Made by a program: the position numbers and the translations under genes. From positions 1 to 64,000 of the forward strand of contig CADBDE010000001.1 in NCBI GenBank assembly GCA_902793375.1: a stretch of DNA of 64,000 nucleotides, in the 5' to 3' direction. Position 1 is the first letter of the stretch. The number at the start of each line of letters is the position of its first letter. Positions 52,729-60,584 of the stretch are shown one piece after another. A model generated the notes under the pieces. That model did no database searches and was not told the DNA's origin. It saw only the letters and a program-made list of their open reading frames with translations. Source of the stretch: an uncultured Erysipelotrichaceae bacterium. Lineage in GTDB: Bacteria; Bacillota_I; Bacilli_A; RF39; UBA660.

Positions 52729-54120
52729 TTAATTATGTATTTCTTTTTCTAGTTTATCTATTTCATCTGCTAATGTTTTATTTTTCTTCATCTCTTGCTC
52801 TATTTTTTCACACGAATGCATAACAGTTGAATGATCTTTTCCACCAAACTCAATTCCTATTTTAGGAAATGATTCATCTGTATGTTTTCTACATAAATAC
52901 ATAGCAATTTGTCTTGGAAAAGCAATTGATGAGTTTCTTTTCTTTGATTTTAAGTCATCTATTGATATTTTAAAGTAATCTGCAACGATTTTCTGTATTT
53001 TACTAACATCTGTATCATCACTATATCCTAGATTTAAATAATCTTTTAACGCTTCAATTGCAAGATTTAAATCTATATCTCTACCCATCATTGTAGAATA
53101 TGCAAGAAGTCTTGTTAAACTACCTTCTAGACTTCTTATATCTGTCCCTGCATTCGACGCAACATATTCTAAAACATTATTTGGAACATCTTTTTTTATA
53201 TATTCTCCCTTAATCTTTCTTTTTAAAATTTCTAATTTTAATTCAAAATCAGGAGGATATATATTTACGGATAATCCCCAACCAAATCTTGTCCTTAATC
53301 TATCTTCTAACAATTTCAAATCATTTGGTGATCTATCTGATGATATAATAATTTGTTTTTCATCTTCATATAAATTTTGAAAAGTATGGAAAAATTCTTT
53401 TTGAGATTCAGTTCTTTTAGCTAAAAATTGAATATCATCTACTATTAATACATCAATTCCTCTATATTTCTTTTTAAAGTACGCTATATTATCAAAATCA
53501 CTTTTATTATTATCTTTCTTAGTCATGTCAATAAAATCATTACAAAATGTTTCACTAGTTATATATAATACTTTTTTTCTACTATTATTTTCAATATAAT
53601 TACCTATTGCATGCATTAAGTGAGTCTTACCTAATCCACTATTACCATATATAAATAGTGGATTATATATTGCTCCAGGATTTTCTGCAACAGCAAGAGC
53701 TGACATTTGAGCAAACTTATTACTATTTCCAACTACAAAGTTATCAAATGTATAATTCTTATTTAAATGAGATTCAAAATTAAATGAAGAATCATTATCA
53801 TATATATTAATATTATTATTTGCTTCTCCGTCTTGAATTTTTAATAAATCATCTTCTATATTATGTTCAATTTCTTCTTCAATTAGAAATTCAAGTTCAA
53901 CATTATCCCCTACTTCTTCAATAAATTTCGACTTAATTAAGTCATAGTAGTTATTTTTTAAATGATCTTTATGCATTGCATAAGGAACTATTATTTTTGC
54001 TACTCCATTTTTTAATTCATATAGTTCAGTATCATTAAACCAGGTCTCATAAGAAAAAGAAGCTAATTCTAACTTTATTTTACTAAGAATATTTGACCAT
54101 ATTTTAGAATTATCATTCAT
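52729..54120 (-). CDS. dnaA: Chromosomal replication initiator protein DnaA
   Basis: A 463-residue initiator. Domain I (about 1-85), an acidic Asn/Asp-rich linker (about 86-125), AAA+ domain with Walker A GNSGLGKTHL (159-168) and VLIVDDIQFLAKR Walker B, and C-terminal DNA-binding domain with the signature GIEFGGKDHSTVMHSCEKIE. Start preceded by AGGGGCGTGATAAG. It is the first minus-strand gene of the replication cluster. Confidence 0.98.
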   Translation of the reverse strand: MNDNSKIWSNILSKIKLELASFSYETWFNDTELYELKNGVAKIIVPYAMHKDHLKNNYYDLIKSKFIEEVGDNVELEFLIEEEIEHNIEDDLLKIQDGEANNNINIYDNDSSFNFESHLNKNYTFDNFVVGNSNKFAQMSALAVAENPGAIYNPLFIYGNSGLGKTHLMHAIGNYIENNSRKKVLYITSETFCNDFIDMTKKDNNKSDFDNIAYFKKKYRGIDVLIVDDIQFLAKRTESQKEFFHTFQNLYEDEKQIIISSDRSPNDLKLLEDRLRTRFGWGLSVNIYPPDFELKLEILKRKIKGEYIKKDVPNNVLEYVASNAGTDIRSLEGSLTRLLAYSTMMGRDIDLNLAIEALKDYLNLGYSDDTDVSKIQKIVADYFKISIDDLKSKKRNSSIAFPRQIAMYLCRKHTDESFPKIGIEFGGKDHSTVMHSCEKIEQEMKKNKTLADEIDKLEKEIHN

Positions 54121-54498
54121 CTTATCACGCCCCTGACCGATTACAAGAAATATTTTAGACTAATTGTTTGAAAAAGAAAAGAGAATTTTATAAAATATTT
54201 TTTTCAACAAAATAATCAACAATATTACTCACAATTAAATACTTATTATATATAATAAAAATTAATTTTTCCACATTTTCCACAAATTTTTTATAACAAT
54301 GTGTGAAAAAGTTATTAACAAGTATGTGAATAATGTTAAAAAGTATTATTTTTAATGTAATTATACAATATAATTTATTATTATTTTATGAATATTCCTT
54401 TATTAATTAATAATTTTATTAAATAATTAAATTTAGATAATTGACAATTGTATTATTTATTATTATAATAATTACGATTTTAGTTTGGAGGTGGAATT
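54121..54498. other. oriC, dnaA-rpmH intergenic part
   Basis: 378 bases without a gene, very A/T-rich. It holds DnaA-box-like 9-mers: TTTTCCACA twice back-to-back (54267-54275 and 54276-54284) on the plus strand, then TTTTTCACA (54302-54310) and TTATTCACA (54325-54333) on the minus strand. The boxes on the two strands face each other across about 17 bases. The leftmost 120 bases should contain the dnaA promoter; no single clear -35/-10 pair stands out. The rpmH promoter occupies the right end. Confidence 0.75.
54441..54469 (+). promoter_or_regulatory. rpmH operon promoter
   Basis: Consensus -35 TTGACA (54441-54446), exactly 17 bases, then -10 TATAAT (54464-54469). The ribosome site GGAGGTG and the GTG start of rpmH follow. 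Confidence 0.88.
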
Positions 54499-54618
54499 GT
54501 GAAAAGAACTTATCAACCAAATAATAGAAAAAAAGCTAAAAAACATGGTTTCTTTGCTCGTAAAAAGACAAAAGTATTAAATAAGAGAAGAAGTAAAGGT
54601 CGTAAAAAATTAGTTTAA
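54499..54618 (+). CDS. rpmH: 50S ribosomal protein L34, short form
   Basis: GTG start after GGAGGTGGAATT. The product has 39 residues: [20 protein letters not shown] then [20 protein letters not shown]34 is normally 44-46 residues; about five residues are missing where others read R-M-S-T-K-N-G. The rest aligns, so the protein should be functional. First gene of the rpmH-rnpA-yidC-jag group, though a hairpin follows it. Confidence 0.95.
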   Translation: MKRTYQPNNRKKAKKHGFFARKKTKVLNKRRSKGRKKLV

Positions 54619-54620
54619 AA

Positions 54621-54646
54621 TTCCACTGAAGTCAGTGGCTTTTTTG
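54621..54646 (+). terminator. rpmH terminator/attenuator
   Basis: CCACTGA-AG-TCAGTGG followed by CTTTTTTG. It separates the highly expressed rpmH from rnpA; partial read-through would be needed to express rnpA, since no separate promoter is evident. Confidence 0.8.
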
Positions 54647-54662
54647 TTTAGTGAGGTATATT

Positions 54663-55001
54663 ATGGATAAAAAACATACTGTTAAAAAGAATATAGACTT
54701 CTCAAATATAATACATAATGGCATTTACTTTAAAAATAAATGTTATGTTATATATAATAAGGATAATAATTTAGATTATTATCGATTTGGTATTTCAGTT
54801 AGTAAAAAACTTGGAAATGCAGTTATAAGAAATAAATATAAAAGACAATTAAGATTTATTATTGATAAGTATAAAAAAAACTACCAAAATGGTACTGATT
54901 ATATTATAATAATTAAGGACGGGTTTAAAGATCAAAATTTTGAATCTAAAGAAAAAGAATTCGTTTATTTAATTAATAAATTTAATAAAAAGGAGAACTA
55001 G
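54663..55001 (+). CDS. rnpA: Ribonuclease P protein component
   Basis: A 112-residue basic protein, from ATG 54663 (GTGAGGT before it), that assists the RNase P RNA in trimming tRNA 5' ends. Family RNR motif region: FGISVSKKLGNAVIRNKYKR. The ORF could also begin at GTG 54651, but that overlaps the ribosome site. Ends four bases into the yidC ribosome site (GGAG). Confidence 0.96.
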   Translation: MDKKHTVKKNIDFSNIIHNGIYFKNKCYVIYNKDNNLDYYRFGISVSKKLGNAVIRNKYKRQLRFIIDKYKKNYQNGTDYIIIIKDGFKDQNFESKEKEFVYLINKFNKKEN

Positions 55002-56093
55002 ATGAATAATAAGAAGAAAATAATATCTATTTTAGTTGCTGTTCTTGTATTAACTGGATGTGCTACTCAGTTAAAATATAATACAAAAAATCAAGAAAAG
55101 TATTATACTGAAATAGTTAAAAGTGAGAATATAAAAGGTGAAGATGAATCTGAAGAAGATTATAATAAAAGAATTGAAGAGTTAGTTAAACAAAAAATTG
55201 AAGAGAATTATGATACAAAACAAGATTCAAACACAATTACAATAAAAGAAACAGGGCAAGTATTAACAAAAAATGTATTATGTCAACCAAGTAAAGATAT
55301 TCATTATTATTATGAAGAAAATCTAGATAATATAGAAAAAGATAAAAATGATAAAACAGAATTAGATAGATTTAAAGAATTACCAAAATGTGAAAATTTT
55401 AGTATAACAACTGGTGGTTATGAAGGAGTTTGGACAAGTATTATTATTAAACCTCTTGCATGGTTAATTATTCAACTTGGAAATATTGTTAAAAATTATG
55501 GAGTAGGTTTAATCCTTGCTAGCTTATTAATTAGATTAGCTATGTATCCAATTACAAGAAAGACTGCAATACAATCAGAATTAATGAAGAAAGCTAAACC
55601 AGAACTTGATAAATTGGAGAAAAAATATGCAGGTAAAGCTGATCAAGAATCTATGATGAAAAAATCTAGAGAAATGGCAATGATTTATAAAAAATATGAT
55701 ATTAAACCTATTGCTGGATGTTTATTTGCATTTTTACAAATTCCATTATTTATTGGATTTTATGAGGCAATTCAAAGAGTTCCTGCAATATTTGAAGGTA
55801 GTTTATTGGGAATTCAACTTGGTACAACACCTATTACTGGATTATCTAATGGAAATTTCTTATATTTATTGTTATCAATATTTGTAGGAGCAACAACTTA
55901 TTTCTCTTTAACACTAAATTCTGCATCAAATCCTGATAATCAACAAATGAAAACAATGACTAGAGTAATGTTTATTATGATTCTTGTTATGTCTATATTT
56001 ATGACTGCGGCATTAAATATGTATTGGATAACAACAAATTTATTTACAATTGTTCAAAATTTACTTGTTAAAAGAAAGAAAGAGAAGGTATAA
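55002..56093 (+). CDS. yidC: YidC/SpoIIIJ membrane protein insertase with enlarged N-terminal domain
   Basis: A 363-residue Oxa1/YidC insertase. Lipoprotein signal with Cys20 in VLVLTGCA, then about 120 hydrophilic extracytoplasmic residues before the first core helix (GVWTSIIIKPLAWLIIQLGN). The conserved hydrophilic-groove arginine is Arg178 in LLIRLAMYP, against Arg73 in Bacillus SpoIIIJ, so about 105 residues are extra. Core helices and the coiled cytoplasmic hairpin follow. Acts alone or with SecYEG; in Bacillus SpoIIIJ is also needed in sporulation. Confidence 0.96.
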   Translation: MNNKKKIISILVAVLVLTGCATQLKYNTKNQEKYYTEIVKSENIKGEDESEEDYNKRIEELVKQKIEENYDTKQDSNTITIKETGQVLTKNVLCQPSKDIHYYYEENLDNIEKDKNDKTELDRFKELPKCENFSITTGGYEGVWTSIIIKPLAWLIIQLGNIVKNYGVGLILASLLIRLAMYPITRKTAIQSELMKKAKPELDKLEKKYAGKADQESMMKKSREMAMIYKKYDIKPIAGCLFAFLQIPLFIGFYEAIQRVPAIFEGSLLGIQLGTTPITGLSNGNFLYLLLSIFVGATTYFSLTLNSASNPDNQQMKTMTRVMFIMILVMSIFMTAALNMYWITTNLFTIVQNLLVKRKKEKV

Positions 56094-56096
56094 AAT

Positions 56097-56708
56097 ATGG
56101 AGAAGTACACATTTTCTGAAAAAACAGAAGAAGAAGCATTAGAAACTGCACTAAGCGAATTAAATGTTTCTAAAGATGATATTCTTTATGAAACTAAAGA
56201 ACAAAAAGGTGGATTATTTAAAGGTAAAAAGGTAGAAATAATAGTAACTAAAAAAAGTGATATTAATGATTATATTAAGGAAACAGTTAATAAAATAGTT
56301 ACTGATATGGGTTTTAATGTAAAAATTGAAACTAAAGTAAGAGATGGTATATTAAATTTAACTCTTCATAGTGATAATAATAATTTATTAATTGGAAGAG
56401 ATGGAAAAAATATGAATGCTCTTAGTACAGTAGTTAAACAAATAATTCAAAATGAATTAGGAATTTACTATAAATTCAATTTAGATGTTGGAGAATATAA
56501 ATTAAAACAACAAAAAAATCTTGAAAGAATGGCTAAAAGAGTTGCAAGAGAAGTTGCAAAGAGTAAAGTTGAAGTTAAACTTGATCCAATGAATTCATAC
56601 GAAAGAAGAATAATACATAATATTTTAAATGATGATAGATATGTATACACAGAAAGTGTTGGAGAAGAGCCAAATAGATGTGTTGTAATAAAAATTAGAA
56701 ATGACTAA
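56097..56708 (+). CDS. khpB: Jag/KhpB RNA-binding protein
   Basis: A 203-residue protein: Jag_N domain (about 3-52, YTFSEKTEEEALETALSELN), KH domain with LLIGRDGKNMNALSTVVKQI, and C-terminal R3H domain with MNSYERRIIHNIL. Binds RNA, usually with KhpA, and affects division and wall growth. Starts three bases after yidC, as in nearly all Bacillota. Confidence 0.96.
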   Translation: MEKYTFSEKTEEEALETALSELNVSKDDILYETKEQKGGLFKGKKVEIIVTKKSDINDYIKETVNKIVTDMGFNVKIETKVRDGILNLTLHSDNNNLLIGRDGKNMNALSTVVKQIIQNELGIYYKFNLDVGEYKLKQQKNLERMAKRVAREVAKSKVEVKLDPMNSYERRIIHNILNDDRYVYTESVGEEPNRCVVIKIRND

Positions 56709-56733
56709 GGACAAAGGTCCTTTTTTTTCTATT
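56706..56733 (+). terminator. Terminator of the rnpA-yidC-jag group
   Basis: AAGGAC-AAA-GGTCC followed by eight T, at the jag stop. Confidence 0.85.
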
Positions 56734-56785
56734 GTAAATAATAGAAATATATGATAGTATAAATTCATAAGAAGGAGTGAAAAAA

Positions 56786-57133
56786 ATGGTTCAAAAAAGA
56801 GATGTTGTTAAATGCGTTATATTTTCATTAATTACGTTAGGAATCTATGGTTTATATTGGGTTGCTAAGATTACAGATGATTCAAAAATTTTAGCAAAGG
56901 ATGATAGTTCTTTACCATCTGGTGGAATGGTTGTATTATTAACTATAGTAACTTGCGGAATTTATGGATTTTATTGGGCATATAAAATAGGACAAATTCA
57001 ATATAAAGCAGCTAAAGATCATAAGATTGAAGATGCTAAAGATAATTCAGTAATGTATTTAATAATAGAAATAGTATTTTCTATAATCAATTTAATATTA
57101 ATGCAAAACGAAATTAATAAGATGGCAAAATAA
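56786..57133 (+). CDS. DUF4234-family membrane protein
   Basis: A 115-residue protein from ATG 56786 (AAGGAGTGAAAAAA; an upstream in-frame GTG lies inside that site). Three membrane helices. The paired motifs ITLGIYGLYWVAKI and VTCGIYGFYWAYKI are characteristic of DUF4234. Function unknown. It stands between terminators, so it is a single-gene transcript; an accessory gene between jag and mnmE. Confidence 0.85.
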   Translation: MVQKRDVVKCVIFSLITLGIYGLYWVAKITDDSKILAKDDSSLPSGGMVVLLTIVTCGIYGFYWAYKIGQIQYKAAKDHKIEDAKDNSVMYLIIEIVFSIINLILMQNEINKMAK

Positions 57134-57162
57134 AAAAGTCTATTAAGACTTTTTTTTATAGA
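57132..57162 (+). terminator. Terminator of the DUF4234 gene
   Basis: AAGTCT-ATTA-AGACTT followed by eight T. Confidence 0.85.
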
Positions 57163-57167
57163 TTATT

Positions 57168-57557
57168 ATGATAAATACAATTAAAAAAAATTTTTTACTA
57201 TTTCTAGTTATTTGTACTATTATTTTTTTAATATTAGATTCAATCTTTAAATTTAATATTCATTGTATATTTAAAACATATACGGGATTCTATTGTCCAG
57301 GTTGTGGTATAACTAGAATGTTTAAATCAATGATTGTTTTTGATTTTTATCAGGCATTTAGATATAATCCATTATTATTTATTTTCACTCCATTTTTTTT
57401 CTTTTTACTAATTAACTATCTATATTGTTATTATAAGAAAAAAGAAAGTGTATTTAAAAAAATACCTAATATAGTATGGAATATATTATTATTTATTACT
57501 ATTATTTATTGGATACTTAGAAATATAATTCCGTGGCTTGCACCAACTATTGTATAA
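57168..57557 (+). CDS. DUF2752-family membrane protein
   Basis: A 129-residue protein with about three membrane helices. The motif GFYCPGCGITRMF (about 42-54) followed by FYQAFRYNPLLF is the DUF2752 signature. The two cysteines are on the outer end of the first helix. Function unknown. No clear ribosome site precedes the ATG, which lies just behind the upstream terminator. A terminator follows. Confidence 0.82.
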   Translation: MINTIKKNFLLFLVICTIIFLILDSIFKFNIHCIFKTYTGFYCPGCGITRMFKSMIVFDFYQAFRYNPLLFIFTPFFFFLLINYLYCYYKKKESVFKKIPNIVWNILLFITIIYWILRNIIPWLAPTIV

Positions 57558-57582
57558 TTAGGACTTATGTCCTTTTTTTATT
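57557..57582 (+). terminator. Terminator of the DUF2752 gene
   Basis: AGGAC-TTAT-GTCCT followed by T residues, beginning at the stop codon. Confidence 0.8.
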
Positions 57583-57624
57583 ATAAAAAATATGATATAA
57601 TTTCACATGTTAGGGAGTGATCTT

Positions 57625-58980
57625 ATGAATGACATTATAGTTGCTATTTCTACATCTCTTGGAAAAGGAGCAATATCTATTATTAGATTATCTGGAGAAG
57701 GATGTATACAATTAGTGAACAATCACTTTAAAGGAAAAAATTTAACTAAAGTTGATAGTCATACAATTAACTATGGATATATTATTGATAATAGTAAAAT
57801 AATAGATCAAGTTCTAATTAGTGTAATGAAAGCGCCAAAAACATACACTAGAGAAGATGTAGTAGAGATTAATTGTCATGGTGGAATAGCAGCAACTAAT
57901 AAGATACTTGAACTAATGATTTTAAATGGTGCAAGACTTGCAGAACCAGGAGAATTTACTAAAAGAGCATTCTTAAATGGAAGAATTGATTTAGTAGAAG
58001 CAGAAGCAGTAATGGATTTAATTAATTCAAAGACAGAAAAAGCACGTATACAATCAGTAAACCAATTAGAAGGAAGATTAACAAATATAATTAGAAAATT
58101 TAGACAAGAATTATTAGAACTTCTTGCAAATATAGAAGTAAATATAGATTATCCAGAATATGAAGATATAGAAGTAGTAACAATTGATAATATAAAAGAT
58201 AAAGTAAAAGAAATGAATACTTCATTAAATAATATTATAAAAGAAAGTGAAAATAGAAAAATAATCAAAGATGGTATTAATGTTGCGATAGTAGGACGAC
58301 CTAACGTAGGAAAGAGTAGTATATTAAATAAATTACTTGGAGAAAATAAAGCTATTGTTACTGATATTGCAGGAACAACAAGAGATATAGTTGAAGGAAG
58401 TATTACATTAAATGGAATAGAATTAAATTTCATAGATACAGCAGGAATAAGAAATACAGAAGATGTTGTAGAAAAATATGGAGTAGAGAAAAGTATAGAA
58501 GAGATTAACAAAGCAGATTTAGTTATTTTTGTACTTAATAATAATGAAGAATTAACAAATGATGATATTGAGTTAATTAATAAATTAAAAAATAAAAAGT
58601 ATATAACAGTTATTAATAAAAAAGATTTAGAACAAAAATTAGACATATCTAAATATGAATTAAATAATGTAATATATACTGATACTATCTCTATGGATGG
58701 AATAGAATCATTGAAAGACAAGATAATTGAGTTATTCAATTTAGAAGAAATAGAGCAAAATGATGTAGATATTTTTACTAGTACTAGACAAATAACACTT
58801 GCAAAAGAATGTTTACCGATACTTAAAGATGTAGAAGAAGGAGTTATTAATAATGTACCAGTTGATATGGTATCAATTGATATAAAAAGAATATGGACAT
58901 TACTTGGTGAAATATTAGGAGAAAACTATAGTGAAGAATTAATTGATCAATTATTTAGCCAATTTTGTTTAGGAAAGTAG
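57625..58980 (+). CDS. mnmE: tRNA uridine-5-carboxymethylaminomethyl GTPase
   Basis: A 451-residue MnmE (TrmE, ThdF) from ATG 57625 (GGGAGTGATCTT before it). Folate-binding N-terminal domain, G domain with G1 GRPNVGKSSILNKLL, G3 DTAGIR and G4 NKKD, and the invariant C-terminal FCLGK. With MnmG it modifies wobble uridines. MnmG normally follows but is absent here. The last ~110 bases of the gene are repeated in decayed form at 59700-59797. Confidence 0.97.
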   Translation: MNDIIVAISTSLGKGAISIIRLSGEGCIQLVNNHFKGKNLTKVDSHTINYGYIIDNSKIIDQVLISVMKAPKTYTREDVVEINCHGGIAATNKILELMILNGARLAEPGEFTKRAFLNGRIDLVEAEAVMDLINSKTEKARIQSVNQLEGRLTNIIRKFRQELLELLANIEVNIDYPEYEDIEVVTIDNIKDKVKEMNTSLNNIIKESENRKIIKDGINVAIVGRPNVGKSSILNKLLGENKAIVTDIAGTTRDIVEGSITLNGIELNFIDTAGIRNTEDVVEKYGVEKSIEEINKADLVIFVLNNNEELTNDDIELINKLKNKKYITVINKKDLEQKLDISKYELNNVIYTDTISMDGIESLKDKIIELFNLEEIEQNDVDIFTSTRQITLAKECLPILKDVEEGVINNVPVDMVSIDIKRIWTLLGEILGENYSEELIDQLFSQFCLGK

Positions 58981-58987
58981 GAATAAA

Positions 58988-59689
58988 AAGGAAGAAGACA
59001 ATAAAAAAATAATATATGTAAAAACAAAAAGTAAACAAAGTTCGATACCTGGATTAGGAGTAGCACTATTAATATTTATCTTTTTTTCTCTAGCTTTTTA
59101 TGTTTTCATGAAATTATTATATTTATTATTTTCAGGAGCAAATGTTGAAGATAAAAGTAAGAAAGTATCAAATAATTTATTACCAGATATTTTTTCTAAT
59201 AAATTATTTGTAATAATTTTTGTTATCTTATTATTATTACTTTTGGTATTAATAATAACAAAAAGTTCAAAAAATGAAAATAAACTTCTAATTGAAGTTG
59301 ATAAAAATAAAGATATAAAATGTAAGAAATGTGGATGTATAAATGATATAGAAACACAGTCATGTTGTAATTGTGGATTTGGAGCAAATATATCATACTT
59401 GTGCTCAAATTGTAATGTATATAATAATATAAGTAATACAGAATGTATTAAGTGTGGTGAAAAAATAGATTTAATTGATGTAAAAAAACAAGTGAAAAAA
59501 GCAAGTTATAAAGAATTAACACCATTAATAATTAGTGGAATATTAGTATTAATTTTATTGCCTTCATCGAAATCTGATGATTTGATAATACCAATTATTT
59601 TTGTTTGTTTATTTCTAAATTATTTAATTAAATATATAAAATATTATAAAGTAATTAAAGAAATAGAAAGAATAATAACAGATAATTAA
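58988..59689 (+). pseudogene. Zinc-ribbon membrane protein A with lost start codon
   Basis: The frame is open from 58973 and encodes a protein-like N-terminus (EEDNKKIIYVKTKSKQ then a membrane helix) before the first ATG at 59108, which has no ribosome site. Aligned with paralog B next door, the expected ATG is AAG at 58988. From there the product would be 233 residues, close to B (224). Layout: two membrane helices, two zinc ribbons (CKKCGC...CCNCGF and CSNC...CIKCGE), two more helices. Either a dead gene or one using an unusual start. Confidence 0.65.
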
Positions 59690-59699
59690 TAATAACTTA

Positions 59700-59797
59700 C
59701 TTTTGGATATGGTATTAACTGATATTAAAAGAATATGTACAATACTTGATGAGATTTATAGTGATGAATTAATTTAGTTGTTTAGGAAAGTAGGAAA
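59700..59797 (+). pseudogene. Decayed copy of the mnmE 3' end
   Basis: GGATATGGTATTAACTGATA and the following bases match mnmE from about 58864 onward, with two internal deletions of roughly 14 and 15-20 bases. It ends with TTGTTTAGGAAAGTAGGA, an 18-base match to 58966-58983 spanning the mnmE stop. It is not translated. It separates the two zinc-ribbon paralogs. Confidence 0.85.
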
Positions 59798-59802
59798 ATA
59801 AA

Positions 59803-60477
59803 ATGGATAGTAATTATTTAAAAATCAAAATAGATAAGAAACCAAAAATAAAATATATTTTATTATTATTAATAATGATAACTATTATTGCAATAGATTT
59901 CTTATTTAATATTTATATTGCTAAATTTTATATATCAATTGCCTATTTCTTTTTTTTCCAATTCTTTCTTTTGTTATTTGGCGTAGATACGAGTAAATTT
60001 GATGTTTCAGACATAACTATTCCTCCAATTGTTATAGTTGTTACAATTATATTGTTAATATTTCTTATTACTCTTATAATACTGTATGTTAAAAAAAAGA
60101 AGGAAATAATACAGGTAAAAAGTGGACTAAATAAATGTATAAATTGTAATAAAGAGTTTAGTAATTTAAGTACTAAATGTCCAAATTGTGGATTTGAAAG
60201 TGATATAGAAATAACATGTGATAATTGTTATGCTATTAATAATGTTAATAGATCAAGTTGTGTTAAATGTGAAAGTAAATTTTCTAATGACTATTTAATA
60301 AATCAAATTAATAAAAAAATTACTTTTTTTGTAGTAAAATCTATTGTTTTAATTATTTCATCATTTGCATTATTTAATTATACTATTGCAATAATTATTT
60401 CACTAATTGTAGTTTGTTATTATTATAAAAAAATAAGAAAATATTTAAATATTGTAGAAATACATAAAAATGAATAA
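59803..60477 (+). CDS. Zinc-ribbon membrane protein B
   Basis: A 224-residue protein. Membrane helices near residues 18-36, 42-58 and 72-94, then two zinc ribbons (CINCNKEFSNLSTKCPNCGF at about 115-134 and CDNC...CVKCES), then two hydrophobic segments near the C-terminus. Paralogous in layout to gene A upstream. Start ATG follows GTAGGAAAATAAA, a weak ribosome site derived from the copied mnmE end. Function unknown; zinc ribbons in such proteins usually sense or bind partners. Confidence 0.75.
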   Translation: MDSNYLKIKIDKKPKIKYILLLLIMITIIAIDFLFNIYIAKFYISIAYFFFFQFFLLLFGVDTSKFDVSDITIPPIVIVVTIILLIFLITLIILYVKKKKEIIQVKSGLNKCINCNKEFSNLSTKCPNCGFESDIEITCDNCYAINNVNRSSCVKCESKFSNDYLINQINKKITFFVVKSIVLIISSFALFNYTIAIIISLIVVCYYYKKIRKYLNIVEIHKNE

Positions 60478-60489
60478 ATAACTAAAAAA

Positions 60490-60522
60490 TGGCTAAAATT
60501 AAAGAAAAATAGCCATTTTTAT
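60490..60522 (+). terminator. Terminator after zinc-ribbon gene B
   Basis: AAATGGCTA...TAGCCATTT hairpin followed by T residues; the A run on the left makes it potentially bidirectional. Confidence 0.75.
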
Positions 60523-60584
60523 TATTATTCTTTTTTGCTTTTATTATTAATAAGTGATATAATTACGTTTAGCGGTGGTAGTAT

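Noticed and set aside
58149-58739. Long minus-strand ORF inside mnmE
   Set aside because: It is entirely antisense to conserved mnmE GTPase coding sequence and is explained by codon bias.
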